Position numbers and translations under genes: made by a program. A stretch of DNA of 64,000 nt, taken from assembly GCA_964007475.1 (NCBI GenBank), contig OZ023275.1, positions 26,683,052 to 26,747,051 on the forward strand. Reading direction: 5' to 3'. The DNA is from Hybos culiciformis. Taxonomy: Eukaryota; Arthropoda; Insecta; Diptera; Hybotidae. The notes beneath the pieces are model-generated. The model worked only from the letters and a program-made list of their open reading frames with translations, had not been told where the DNA came from and searched no databases. Numbering within the stretch: position 1 is the first letter of the stretch; each line of letters opens with the position of its first letter. Of the stretch, positions 13,601-28,400 are shown piece after piece.

Positions 13601-16600
13601 AAATACAATTAATAAAATACGACTCTTGTCCTATAAAATTCACTACATTGATATTCTTTTTTTAAAATATACGGACTTTAACCAATAATCTAATTAAATA
13701 TATATCAATAATAAACTCACAAAATATCATTAATATAACAATCATATTACTTTCTTCAGTACAGACTATTGAAGTGTCTTTGAATTTTCTTTATTGCTTT
13801 TTTTTATTTTTATCAAAATTTTCACCCTTATTTTGGATCTATTAAGATAACAAGTATATATAAAAATAATAAAATCTTAATTGATAACACTGAAATCAAA
13901 TATCATGAAATATTTTTTTTTTGTAATCTTTTAGTCACCGAACTTGACCTCTCTTTGATTTAATCAAGAATCAATAAGGTCATAAGTTAAATTATTATTT
14001 TCACAAAAACTCAAAGAATAATTTTTTTTTCCCAAAAATTGAAAAACGTCTCAAAATATCATAAAATTTTATATTGAATTGATTTCTACTAAAAAGATTT
14101 TAAGGATTTCTATGATAAAATAAAATAGAATAATTAAATAATAGAGAAAATAGTCGAAACAAATTGGAACCTATTTTTTATTAATAATTCAAAATTAAAA
14201 TCCGTAAAATCATAATAATACCTATATAAATATAAAGCTGATGACAGGAAAAGAGCTTTTAATTTTTTACGTGTGTAGTTTCATAAAAATGATTTCACAA
14301 AATTATTTACAACTAAATAATCATGTTTATTAATAAGTTAATTTACAATATAAATTAATTCAATTAATTTTAATTAGTAATTAATCGATTCGCTATGTAA
14401 AATAAACTTTTCACACTATCTTTCTGATTTTTGTTATGTTCATGCCAGAAAAAACAAACAATTTAAAATTAAATGAATCATTCTTTGTAATTCTCTAGAA
14501 TATAATATATAGAAAGATTATCTAATATTTATATATGCAGGTATTTGTATATATTGATTGACTAATCTCATCCAAAATCCATATTAATTTGGTCCATTAA
14601 TTTATATTCTGGATTATTAATTTAATAAAGTCTTTATAAAACTTTTATATCTAAAGACTAACAAATATAGTCTTTTGGTATACTATTGGAGCAATTATTA
14701 ACGACTGCTTTATTAATTATTACAGAAAAAAATATTTATTTGTTACATAATTAAATTATGTATTAAAAATAAACATGAATAGAATTAATTAATAAAAATA
14801 TGAATGTGAGCAACCAAGCTGTAACTAATTTAGTATAATTTTTGATCAACTTTAATATCAAAAATTTGTAGTAAATCTTTATTATTCAAGTGCTATTCAA
14901 AATATAAAATTCCAGCAAACTGAAAGTAATGTGTTTTCTGATGCTGTAACATAAATAAATTTTAAATTAAGCTGATTAATCAAATCTGTGTTTTATATAC
15001 CATATTAATTTATCTTATTTGGACAATCTGCTGGGTTTGTTTAATTAAAACTGCCTAGAATAAAAGGAGTCTTATCTTTTACAAAAAAAAAATAAAAGAA
15101 TAAACTTGATCCATTAGAAAAATGAAATATATGTAAAATTCGTTCTATAAATTAATTATACACAAATTTGAACAATGCTGTTCGTTATACGTCAAAAATA
15201 ATTAAAGTACAACGAATATAATATAATTTCAGATCATTATTATAATAATTTTGAATTTAAAAGCCATTATGATAAATTAATTAAAATTTGTTTTTATTAC
15301 GCATCATTTTTTAATCATTCTGTTTTCATATATAAACGAAATTATATAATTAAACTGATTTGCATTATACTTGTTAAAATAAAACTTATATATTCCGTAA
15401 TTTCGTAAACAGTTGTGGCATATACAATTAGCAGAAAACATAATAAATTCAGTGAGCATTATAAATTTCTGTGGCATGTTTAAACTATGATTTAAACATT
15501 TTAACTATATTTCATTGATGTACAATCCAAATATTCTGAATGTGTGTCTGAAAATTATATTAAAAACTATAAAACTATATTATTATTTCTGTATATTGCT
15601 TGGTGTCTTAAAAAAAATTCAAAAAAATTTATGACTGTACGTATATCATAAATGAATTATTCATAAAAATTCAATGATTGAATTTAGTCCTTGCACATAG
15701 TAAAATCGTGCATGTTATAAGGAGCTATTTTATGAGAATTCAATATACGCAGATAGAAACTTGCTGTTAAAAAGTATGATATGAAAGAAAGAATTTTAAT
15801 TAGTATATACCCTTTAATAAAATATCAACATTGTATTTGACTATAGATGTGAAAATTTGCAATGCTAAATTCGCTTTGTTTACTGACACGCTTGAACGCT
15901 TCTACGGAAATAAAAATTGAAAGTTTCAAATTATACTTCTTATTATATTCAAATTATATTTCTTTTTGCGAATCAAGGCAGTCATAACAAATTTCCGTAC
16001 ACATTATTAAGTATAATGCTTTTCATACGTATCGTATAGCAACGTTATGCAAAACAAAAGATAAGGAAAATTCTTTTTAAATAAAAGTAACCAACAATAC
16101 GTAAACAAAAATATTACAATTTTTTGTTTAAAATGTACAAAAAATATAATCATATCCTCAAAGGATAAATTTTATAAAAAAGAAACGTATATGTGTATAT
16201 AAATATAATCAAAATTATTTTTTGGACATATATAAGTATATAGTTACCATGTTATTACTTTGGCTTGATGTTAGAGCAAACATTTTACGATTCTTTAAAC
16301 CGCATTATGAAATACTTTGAAATAACAAAATTGAAAAAAATATTTTTCTTATAATTTTCACTAGCGTAACTTTTCTGAATGACTTAACTAACTTTTATGT
16401 CATAAATTAAAACCAACCACATCATAAACTAATTTTTATATAAGTAATTTCGTTAGGGAAAATTTTTGTGTATGAAAAAAAAAAGAAGGTTTTCAAACTT
16501 TTATATTTTAAAGGTATACGAATAATTTACCTTTTGGAATGTTTAAATTATATGTAAATATGATAAGTTTGTGATTAAACATGATAGACTTATATTATAG

Positions 16601-17027
16601 AATTACTTTTTTGTGTTCAAATCTTCATTAAGATCTCATATCAAAAATTAAAAGAAATCCATATAATATTATTAGAGACATTTTTATTGTAGAAATCGAT
16701 TAAGTTCACAATTTAATATTGCTGGATTTTATTGCACAGAGAAATTTTCAAGTATATACTTCAATTTTTCAATGTCCACTTTTTGTTTCGAGTTTTTAAA
16801 ACATTTGAAAATTGTATTGCTGAAATTGTTTTCTCTAAGTTTCCATAATTTGTGTTTTGTTGTTGAAAGATAACAAAATTAAAAAGTATCTCTATACCAA
16901 TACGAATTCAAAATAAAAGTTATTAAAGAGAAAAAAGACACAATATTCTGTTAATAACATATGATTCATACATTCTGGTTATTAATAGAGTCACATACAT
17001 TTATGTAGCAAAAAAAAAATGTTTACT
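10627..17027. other. AT-rich gene-free DNA
   Basis: No supported gene. A less AT-rich patch at about 13380-13620 has no recognisable coding frame. The 68-codon opening at 12454-12660 has no recognisable features. Confidence 0.5.
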
Positions 17028-17035
17028 GTATAGAA

Positions 17036-17290
17036 CAGGGGTGCTCAAAGGTTTTGTGTGGTGAGCCGCATGTTCGAAAATCGTAAAATACTGTAGAGCC
17101 GAAAAATTTTCAATGCAAACTTAAATTCAAATTTTATTATAATAATAAATATGTGCACAAAAATCTGAAAAATTATAAGAAAATTATATAATAAAATACA
17201 AAATTTCAGTTAAACTTAATAATTTATTGAGCCATAAAAAAATTTCAAAGAGCCGCATGCGGCTCATGAGCCGCAGTTTGGGCTTGTCTG
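17036..17290 (+). mobile_element. hAT-type MITE, 255 bp
   Basis: A perfect 8-bp target duplication GTATAGAA (17028-17035 and 17291-17298) flanks a 255-bp segment. It starts CAGGGGTGCTCAAA and ends TTTGGGCTTGTCTG, imperfect inverted termini of hAT type. Subterminal GAGCCGCATG and CATGCGGCTC are also inverted. No coding capacity. The 8-bp duplication and the CAGGG start are hallmarks of hAT elements. Confidence 0.9.
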
Positions 17291-17298
17291 GTATAGAA

Positions 17299-19949
17299 TG
17301 TTCCTTTTATCCGCGTGTTCTCAGAAAATATACCTACTACAAGAGTGTGGCAATAACTATTATGTTATAATAGAACACGAACTAAATTAAAAGGTGTCGT
17401 ATTAAAATTTTTATTTCGTTTTTTTTTTTTATTATTATCAGAATTTTACAGGTAAAATTTGTGTTTTCATAAAGGTGTTGATATCTTTAACTTGAGTTCT
17501 GATACATGTTCAGATAAAAGAAAACATAACTATAAAATAAAATATGAGCAATATTTGCAGGGAATACATTATATTCTTGTTATAAAGGAAAAATAAAAAT
17601 TTTTATCAATAATATAAAAATTACAATGTATGACAAGTTTTATTGTTTTTATTTATGCTTTCTTCTAGAAAATTTAATTTATTCAATAATAATATTCCTT
17701 TTTTTTTGTTGTTTTCATTTATAGCAATAATAAACTGGACAGGTTACCCCTTGCTGTTAACAAATTTTATGGAAAACAACATGATTTAATTTCATTTTGA
17801 TAACAATTTCATTGTAAAATATTTGAAAAAAAAAAAATCATTAATAAACGAAACGACTAAAATATATGTTTTCTATAAAATATTTATGTTAGTATCTATG
17901 TATCTATATGTATATAGTCATGAGGTTAACCTGAAATTGCTTTAGAATTGTTTATATTTTTGTTAAATGAAAATTGAATATGAAGTTAGAAACTTCGCAA
18001 TAAAAATTTGAAATAAAAAATGCTTGATATAACATCAACACTTATTTGTTTACTTTTCGTATATTTAGTATAATTATATTGGAATTAATTCGTTGAAAGT
18101 GAATTCCGAAAATTTTGTTTGCAAGTCCTTTTCACATTCAATGGTTTACTTCATTAATGTTTAGATCAATATATAATTTAGTCAATAGTATAACAAAATA
18201 ACACCAAAAAAAAAATGATAGAAGAAATAAAAGTAAACTAGGGTTTCCGAAAGCCTGAGTAAAATTTTACGAAAGTTAAATAAATTCTGATTTCAAACTT
18301 CATTATAGATTTTTCTAAAATAAAATAAATCATGTAAATTGAAAATAATAAAAATAAATGTATATTATGTACAAATAAATATAACAAACAAAAATACTAG
18401 AATTTTGCTTTTCCTATATATAAGAATAAGAAAAATATAAGGAAATATAAAAAGTTTATTTATTAATAAAATAAAAATTAATTTCCTTTCATTGAGAACA
18501 TTTTTATTGAAGGTTATTCAATTTTTTTTTTTTGTTTATTCTGTATGGGTTCATACATACATATTTCTATATGTTTTATTTAATTTTACCATATACTTTA
18601 TTTGAGGTTCACATCGTTCAACATAAGTTTCTAATAACACAAAATATAAGTAGGTATTAAAAATATAAATTATAATTAAATAAATATGTTGTTATGTATA
18701 CATTGGTTCGAGTTTTTACCAACATAAAAGTATAATAATTGTTAAATATAAATACTTGAATGGAACTCGGTTTGAAAAATATAGTTTGACTGATCAGAAA
18801 CAGTTTGAAAAAATTATTATTCTTAAAATTGGTTCTAGCTAAAACTCATTATATTATTGTTTATTTTTATTTATTATTGAATTTTTCTTAATGTTCTGAT
18901 TTAATGGTATCCCCTTTTTGACTAATTTTTATTATATTAAAATACCAAAAAAAAAACACTCAATCAAAAAATATTTTTCATAACCATATACAGATTAAAA
19001 ATATTATTATGAGATTATATAAAGTATAAAACGTAAAAAACATTGGTATTATTATGATAAAATAAATAAAAAATTGATGGAAATTCAATTAAAAATATAC
19101 ACAACATTCAAAAAAAAAATCTCCGAAATGAAGACGAATTGAATTTTCATTCAATTTAATCAGTAAATTAAATTTAATCAAATAAAATATAATTTTATTT
19201 TATCATAAGCTTGTTTCAGTTCCTTTTTTTTTATAAATAAATTAAATTGAAATCCATATGCAGATATGTGAACAAGAACATATTAATTTATACGTACATT
19301 CAAATTTACTTATTTATGGAGATTAAATAAATAAAATTAAAAAAATTATAGCGTCAACAAGAGTGTTGATTTCAAATTAAATTTGAAAATATCTTTTTGA
19401 AAAAAAAAGTAATTTAGGTAAATAAATAAAAAAATTTAAGCTTCAAAAACGAATAAATTTTCGCTTATTCAAACAAAAATGAGCATGTAGGTAGATACGA
19501 ATGTTAAAATTTAATTATACAATTATGAAAATGATTATTATTATTTTGAAAATTATGATTCGATTAAAAAAATATGTGTAGTAAAAATTGTGCCTTATTT
19601 CAAAGACCACTAAAACATAATGCAAGGTTCTTTTGCTCGCATAAGATAATTTTTATCCATTTTTTATAATTGTAATATAATTTAGCAGCTGCCAGCTAAA
19701 TGTATCTTAAAAAATTCAGAATGAGGAACTTTAATGTTATATTTCTTCAGAAACGCAAATAAATTTTCAATTAAGAAAGAAAACATTTGAAACTTTGTTT
19801 TCATCGATTTTGTAAGATTCTTAGAAGGTTGAATAAAAGCGACGAGAAATATGCTAATTATTAATTATAAAATAAATCACCTACTTAAAGAATCACCTAC
19901 TTAAAGAATATAAAATATTTTAATTTAATGTTTTAAAGTGGAATCAAAA
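17299..19949. other. AT-rich gene-free DNA
   Basis: No gene recognised. A tandem pair of ATCACCTACTTAAAGA lies at about 19875-19908. A lone ACTAGGGTTT at 18237 may be a relic transposon end. Confidence 0.5.
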
Positions 19950-19951
19950 TA

Positions 19952-20213
19952 TGAGCCGTTTATTTTGAAAGTCGTTTAAGTGCATTTTTCAAAAAAAAAT
20001 AGTTAATGATAACAATAAGCACAATAGTATATATTCTTTTTATTTATAAACAATTCTAGTCTATAGTATCATTAAAACCGCTTTGATTTTGACACTTGAA
20101 AATTAGCTTATGGAAATATTAATGTGTATTTTTAAATAAATTCAAACACAAAATCTTAAATATCTCAATACAAGAACAAATGGACTTAAACCACTTTCAA
20201 AATAAACGGCTCA
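19952..20213. mobile_element. Tc1/mariner-type MITE, 262 bp, TA target site
   Basis: Termini are 36-bp inverted repeats with two mismatches, starting TGAGCCGTTTATTTTGAAAG. They are flanked by TA on both sides (19950-19951, 20214-20215). The interior is AT-rich and non-coding. The TA duplication and the terminal length fit a deletion derivative of a mariner/Tc1 element. Confidence 0.85.
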
Positions 20214-20215
20214 TA

Positions 20216-22048
20216 TGTAGATTAAAATATATTCAAAAAATATGTACAAAAATACTGAAAATTTAATTGAAAAAATAGTATAGTAACACAATAATGCTAG
20301 TGTGAGAGCTGTATCATTTATCTAATTTCGGATCTATATATTTTTATTTCAAACTCAAAAGCCACTAAAATGAAGTTAATTGTTCTGCGATTTCACTGTT
20401 GAAATTAATAATTTTTGTATCGTATTTTATTATAATTGTATTTTCGGACGAACGATTAATCCATAATTTGTTTTATCTTTTTAAAAACTTTTACACATTA
20501 ATCAAAATTATATTTATCTTCTTAGTTTTTTATTTTTATTTTTTTTTTGTAATTCACAAACACTCTAACCTTCGAAGAAACATTGATCAAATATTAATCA
20601 AATATTGAAACAAGAGAGCAAAAACAATTTATCTTCTTTGTATAGATTTTGGCAACAAAAAATAAAAATATTATTATGAAAATAAATATTAGAAAATTGA
20701 TCACATAACTTGTAAATTTAACCATTAAACATAATTTTTTGAACCTAAATTTCAACCTCATATCGTCACCATAAAAACCATATTTTTATGGCAAATAGCG
20801 TTTATCTAGGAAGTCTTCTAAGTGTTTATTTTTCTATGTTTTGTTTACAAACCAAAAAATGTAAATATAGTTTTTGGCTAAATTTCAAATCTATATCTAT
20901 TTTTTTTTTATATTCATAACATCGCAACTTTGCTTAATTTATGTTATGAGTTTTTATTTTCATAACGTTTATTTTGGAACACTTGTGTATTTGTCAAATA
21001 AGTCAATACAAGTTAAAAAAAAAATCTTATGTAATAAGGCCAATTTTTTATTTGGGAAACGAAATTAAAAAAAAAAAAAACTAAGGAAATAAAATAATAA
21101 AGACTTGAGATGTAGCATTGAGGAAAAAAAACATTAGCCAATAATAAATAATATCGATTTTATATGAAAAGAATTTTACAAAAATATTCATGCAATAAAT
21201 ATAATCTTGTTTCCCAACATTCAAATTGGCAAACCTATTTAATATATATTTCCTTACACAGAAAAGCTTTTGTCCAAGTTTACTACACTTATTCGGTTGT
21301 GGTGATACCCTTTGTTGAATTTTTTTTTTAACATTTGAATGAAAATCATTATACGCCCAAAAAAATTTTTATAAAGATAGATATTTAAGATGAAATATTA
21401 AAACTCAACAAAAAAAAAGTAATTTTTTTCTGATAAAATGGTATTAAATAACCGTAAAAAATTTGTTTCCCATCCTTTAAGAACTTTGTAAAAAGAAAAT
21501 AAAACTTTTTAAAAAATTTTAAGATTTTCAAAAAGGTTTTGTTAAGGTTTGTACAATAACAATTTAAAAAAAATGAGAAAAAAATAATTTTTTTCTTTTT
21601 TTATAATTTTTAGCACACCTATTATAAGTTTTAAAATTTTAAATTTTTTTTTTATTCAGAAAAATAATTTCCTGAAACTTTTCAAAACTTAGGTATTTTT
21701 CTATTCAAATTGTGTTCTACTCTGATCATTATACCAGAATGATGTCCAATAAAGTTCATTTAATTTTAATAAAACGAAATAAAAGTTTAATCGAAGAAAA
21801 AGTTTTTACTTGGAAAAAATAAAATAAATAAATGTATCGTATATTATTTGCAGTTTGTTCTGATGGCTTGTGGTGTAGTGGTGTTGAAGCAGAAAAAGAA
21901 TACTCCTACAAGTTCGTTTTTTATGCCTTAGAATAAAAAGAGTATAATAAAATTGTTATTTTAGATTTTGTTTGCGATTATCATTGTATAGGGAAGGAAA
22001 GCGCATCTTGTGATTAATTCTTAAGTGCCATAAGTGGCGAGTGAATTT
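20216..22048. other. AT-rich gene-free DNA
   Basis: No supported gene. A TGGTGTAGTGGTG stretch at 21871-21883 resembles a Pol III A box but lacks a convincing B box. Openings at 20399-20608 and 20874-21068 are T-rich hydrophobic chance frames. Confidence 0.5.
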
Positions 22049-22486
22049 CTACATATTTCTGTGTTCAAAAGCCAGAACGTCTTATCTGCAAAATCTTTGT
22101 TTTGAGTTAGAGCGGAATAAAACTTTTTTTTTTAAATTACAAAATATGAATTTGTTAAAAAATTGTAATTTGTTTAGAAAAGTTTTGAGAACAAATTTGG
22201 TTTCAGTATAAATTATCAAATTATTAGATTAAACTTCTATTATTTGAATAAGAAGCAAATAAGACGTTTTTCATAGTAAACTTAATATTATTTTCCAAAA
22301 GCACAATAAAAAAAAATTTAGTTAGGACGTTTGTCCAATGTCTATAACTTCTTAACGGATTGTCATAGAAGAAAAAGGGTAAGGATGAAAATAAACTACA
22401 TCAAAAAAGAAGCAACTTTATAATATTAACTCAATTTTGTCTTATCATCATTTAAGACGTTTCGGCTTTTGAACACAGATTTGTAG
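22049..22486. mobile_element. Probable MITE with imperfect terminal inverted repeats
   Basis: The left end CTACATATTTCTGTGTTC.. and right end (inverted) CTACAAATCTGTGTTC.. both continue into TGTTCAAAAGCC and ACGTCTTA, about 33 bp with a small indel. Internal ACGTTT/AAGACG words recur. No clear target duplication, so the borders are approximate. Confidence 0.6.
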
Positions 22487-22489
22487 CTC

Positions 22490-25400
22490 GTATAGTTTTA
22501 TGATTATAATTATATAATAATATTTTTAATTAAAAATTAGCTCTTAAATTTATTGAATTATTAAATAAAATGAATAACTTTTTTAACGCATTTTACATTT
22601 CTTTAGTTAGATTTAAGTGGTAGCCCTCCAAATATATAGAATAAGCTTCATTTGCTATTTTAAATGTTCAAAATATACCACAAATTAATATTATATTTAT
22701 ATTTATTTTGTGGTTGATTATTAGTAAGGATATTGTACAATAAATTCGTAAAAATGATAAAGTATTAAAGGTAAATAGCTTGGTTTGGAACAAGGTCGCT
22801 TTATTGCACTAATTTATATATAATAAAAATTATGAATAATATTTCTTCTTTCATATATGACGAATATATCCTTTAAATTTACAAAGCTAAATATTGAGAC
22901 AATATAAGTATAATGATTTTTGCTACCTGACATGCTATTTTACTTCTCATCCTTTTTTTTTGTTTTTATGAAAAGATACATGGAAAATTATCATAAACAA
23001 AACACAAAAAACATTTTTTATTTTTTTTATTTTTTAATAACATCATTATGACAAATTTAAAGTTTTATTTTAAATTTTTAATTCATAGGCACAAAATATA
23101 CTATACACAGTTTTTGTATCGTATATATATAATTTACTTTATTTTCCTTTAAAACACTTTCCTAAAAAAAAAAATTTAAAATAACATTTGAAAAACATAT
23201 TTTTTGTAGAGAAAATTGATTAAAACATCTTTTAATAATGATGAGGGTTCTCTTACATGAAAATGAATAAAATATTCACAACTCTAGAAAAAAAATAAAT
23301 AGAAAATAAGGGAGATTAATTTATTCTACGGAAATTTATACCCAGAAAGTTTTTTAGTCGATATAAAATTATAAATAACGTGTATACACATAAAGTTTAA
23401 AATTATCAAAAGATATTTTTAATTTAAATAACGAGTGGGAATTTAATTTTATGCGGTATAATTTATCTAAAAAGAAAATAAATAAATTTCATTGAAACAT
23501 TTTTATTTTTAACTACAGCACCAAAACCAAAATGATATGACTTAAATCTCATCTAATATGGAATAAATCTTAAACATTTTTTTTTTCGTTATTATTTCTA
23601 AGAATCTCAATTTACTTACTGGTACTTAGTGGAAGAAAAAAAAAATTCCAGAAAATAAAAAATATAAAAATAAATTAAAATTTGAAAATTCCTACATGGG
23701 AAGAGACATATTGACATACCTTCAAAAAAAATAAATAAATTACATTTGTTTATGTTTTTGAAGGTAAAACTAAATTAAATGACTGTAGGTACCCGTGGAC
23801 GGGCGAAACAAAAGTCAAATGTACGTTAATGGAAAGATAAATTTACAAGAAAAAAAGAAACTTTTACATACGACACGTTTATTTACAAGAACTTTTTGTT
23901 TTATTTGTATATTAAGATTTTTTGATAAAAATTATTTTTTTAATAGTGCGAAGTTAAATTAAGTCCAACAAACCGAAAAAAAAAAAATTATTTAAATAAT
24001 AAAACATTTGATGTATATGGTATAAAAGTAATTAAAAAACATTTAGTCCCTGGTTCTGATAGAGATACCTCAATAGATAATTACCTTGAATTGAAATTTC
24101 CAAAACAGGGCCCATAATTCTTTTATAAGGTACTGTTCTGTATTTTTTGTACATACATATATAAACAGAATTGTTCTTAATGTAGTTGAAAAAGACGTTT
24201 AAAAAATTTAATTAATTCATATAAAGTTTCGATTTTTAATTAAGTTGTTCTTTCACCTTCAATTTGACAAATTTTGTTTTTTGATTTTAAACAACATTAA
24301 ATTTATACGGTTCATCAAAATTATATTCGATTAAAAAGTATTTTCACTCGAATTTCGATTCGAAGCGATTATTACCTAGTAATAATAAAATATTGAAATA
24401 ATTTTATTATGGTACATATAAATTTTCTTTATTAAATTTTTACATCCTTTTTATATTTTATAGCAGAGCGTAAATTAAAATACTAAATCATAGAAATTTT
24501 TGAATAAAATTAGCTTGTTTTTACAGTGCAACCCAATAGAGATAAATCAATAACTTGTAATAAATTTTTTTATATTTGTTCCCTTTTTTACTCAATTTTA
24601 TTTAATTCAAAATAAACGTGTGAGTGTCTGTTTGATTCAAATGTGATATGCTATATACCCAATTAATCTGTATCAATTTTGTTGAAATTGGGACACGCCT
24701 ATATACTTATCTCGACAACAATTCTCAATAATAAATCGGAGGAATTGAAACAAAAATGAATTGCAAATTAACATTAAGAAGATAGAATTATAAAAATTAA
24801 ATCTTAATAAATTAGTTCCGATGGAAGGTAAAAATGTTCGTTTCTCAATTGTGTCAAAGTTTCAACTTAAAACGAAAACAGATAAATATTGGTATTAAAG
24901 TATATATCAATTAAAGGAAACTCAAATAATTCTCAGGCCTTGAAGCAGAGGAATATTGAAGGATATAGAAGTAATATAATTGAAATGTTATGTATTGAAC
25001 GATGATACACGTTATATAAATTAAATATCTTCTTGAATATATAAAATAAGAATATAAAACAAGAACTGGATAAAGTTTTATTTTCTACTTTTTAGTGTAT
25101 TTTTAATTAATACTTTATCGTGTAACTTAAAGTAATTTTTTTATTTTTATTTTCATTCTTTCTCATTCAATAATACAAAATTTATCCTTTTCCATTTTAT
25201 GATTAATGTTATCCATATTGTTAAATCATAAAATAAAAATGTAATAAATTTCTATTAAATTAAAAGTACATAGCACTTGATCTGCTACGGTCAACGTACT
25301 AACTTATTATATGTGCATATAATATAGTTAAGATTTGTAATATGTAAGTTATGTCTTATGATGTATATCTTTTATATACATTACTTGAGTTTTTTTTTTA

Positions 25401-28400
25401 TGTTTTTCCCTTTATAATAAAGTGTTGAATGAAATGGAATTAAAAAGAAATTGAATTTCATTATATAACTTTTCTATATTTAATATACAGATATTTATGT
25501 ATATCTAACTTTGACCGCGCATATTTCAAAATAGTAAATAAAGTTATGTATTTGAAGCACATATGTTTAACATAGCTACTAATATATTTAGGAAAATATT
25601 TCCATGGAAAAAGAAAGATAATAAACCATTGAATCGATTTCAAATAACTTTATAAAATTTTTATTACTATTCTCAAAATTTTTATTACGAAATATAAATT
25701 GAAAATATGCAATTTTAAAGTTACAAAGCAATATTTCGATATTAGGTATACCTAATTCATTAATCCAATCTTTGAAATATATTTTAATATCGCATCTTAG
25801 GAATGATTTGTACAAATGTTTGTACTTTTTTGAAACATTACTATCGGGATAAGATAAAAACAATTTTTTTGGATAGGTTTTAAACAAATTTCATACATCA
25901 TCCAGAACCATTCAAAAGCAATTAATTATTTACTATGAAAGCTAATTAGTAGAAAATATTAGCTCTTGTGAATTATTTTTGTTTCAATTAATTGTATGAA
26001 AATTGCAAAATTTTACATTTTTTAATGATTGATTAGTTAATTATTAACACAATTATTCATGTTCAACTTGTATTCTCCCAACAATTTTATTTTCCCCATA
26101 AAATATATAAATTAATGTTTTTACACATTTTACCTTAAAAAATTAAATCATTCTTGGACATTAAATTTTATATTTTATATTCCCGTCTTATTTTAAAAAA
26201 TAATGCAGGCACTATTGGCTGTTGATTAAGCATTTATACATAAATATGAAACCAAATGAATTAATAGATTACATGTAATTTATTGTATAAGATACATACA
26301 ATATATTTGTATTTTATTCTTTAAAGTTTAAACACTATATTTGATAGTTTCTTTGACTTGTCCAGAATTTTACAAGAGAAATGTAAGAAAAATTATAATA
26401 TTCTATTTCATAAGGGTATATTTTTGACCTTGATCCTAGATTCGTTTTGTGGTATAGATATAAAATGAAAATTCAAAAAAGAGCACTGAATTTTATTTTC
26501 TGAAAATTTATTAGTGCGAATGTTACGAATGTCTCCAAGATTTGAGTATTCATTAAAAAATGTATAAGTACATTTAATGACAAATAAAGTAACAATATAC
26601 TGTTTAATAACGAATTCTGAAACAAAATCTGATAATAAAATAAAAATATCATACATATAATTATTATATTATTACTGCGTATAGCACTTAACCGTATACA
26701 TTCTTAATAGTTATTATTTTATACGAGTTAACTTTTTATGAAACATTAAATTATATAATTTTAATATTTTTATTTTCAATTAAAGTACATATTCTAATCA
26801 GATGTAACTCTATCTGCGTATCATGCGCATATATAATCGCATAATTATGTAGTGCTGAATAGTAACTTTTTTATAAGTGAATTGAAATTATTGGAAATTA
26901 TTTTATTTTATTACATCTCTTTTCTAGTAAATAAGAAAATTTAAAGTAAATTTGAAAACAAAATCTTTTTCGCTTTCACTAAATTATCTTCAAAAAATTT
27001 TATAATTTATTTTTTTCTTTTCTTGAGGAAAAATATTAAATTTGTCAACTACTCAATATTAATCAATTTAATTTAAAAGTGATCCTCTAATAGAAACTAT
27101 ATTTAAATGAAGAGTAAAAAAAAAATGCTTCAATTAGCTTTCAATTATTTTGATGTCGTATGCTAGATTTATTTCGTATCACTATAGGATTGTATTATAA
27201 TCGTTCAAAAATGTATACCAAATGAATTATAGCTGCTGCAGCGAAAAATAAATTATTGAAAAATATTTTTTTACAGAATATGAGTTTCTGAAATTTCAAT
27301 AACAAATATTACTATAATCACATGAACAGATATATTAAAAAATAAAACTATTAGCTATTTTTCCTTGCCCTTACAATTACTAAATTTTGCAAACGTCATC
27401 CATTGTTCAGTTTGAACTATATACTTATGTAAGAAAAAATATACAGAAAATGTAGCTGTTTTTTCAGTGTAGTATGTATATTTTATATCAAGAGTAAGAG
27501 TACTATATTTTAATTATCATTAAAAAAAAATTAAAGAAAATTAACTTAACCCATCATTCAATATTTTTTTTTACAATAAATTGCTTTTTCTTTATCCCCT
27601 GTAATTATTTGTTTTCCACCAATAATTCATTTTAATTTTTTTTGAAAACAATTATTATAATCTTATTTAATATTTATGAATTGATATGAAATTAAATACT
27701 TTTTTTTATTCCAAATTACATCATATGTGATATCAAAAAAAAGAATATAATAAAATAATAAAATAAAAAATAACATAAATTAAGATGCAAAATTGCATAA
27801 ACTTGATATAAATTTCGAACGAAAAATTTGATTCTAGGAAAAAGTTTTAATTACATGCTTTTATGTACGTTGTTCTTTTGCTTTTTTGATCACGCAATAA
27901 ATTTTAATTTATTTTATGTCATTACAACACAGCAATCCAATTTCAAAAGCCTCAATCAGTGTATATTGTATTTCAATTTATTTTTCATTAATAATAAAAT
28001 GTTTTCCATATTAAATAACAACATACATATTTGAGAATCTAAAACTGACTTATCGCTTTAGATAACTAACGTCAGATTGTCCTCAAAATTACTCGCTTTA
28101 GTACATTAATATGTATTAATTTTTTTTAAATATTTATCGCGTTATATCGAATCAAGTATACTAAGAGATAGATAAACAAACTAATAGATTAAGACTGACT
28201 TACGTCATTTTAACAAACTGAAGACTTATAGTAGGTAAAAACTTTTGTGAATTTCAAGCCTCTCCCAACTTTTTTTTACATGAACTTTGACTCAGGGCTC
28301 CTTAAGTAAATATAAGATATCTGCTGCTAAAGATACGTAAACGAGGCTTACGAAAAAACTAAATAGCAAATCTTAAATTAAAATGGTTCCTAACTCCTGC

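Noticed and set aside
21871..21883. tRNA A-box-like TGGTGTAGTGGTG
   Set aside because: No convincing B box follows (AGTTCGTTTT diverges) and no tRNA fold is visible.
25588..25887. 99-codon minus-strand ORF
   Set aside because: Composition (F, I, K, N, Y) matches random AT-rich sequence; no motif recognised.
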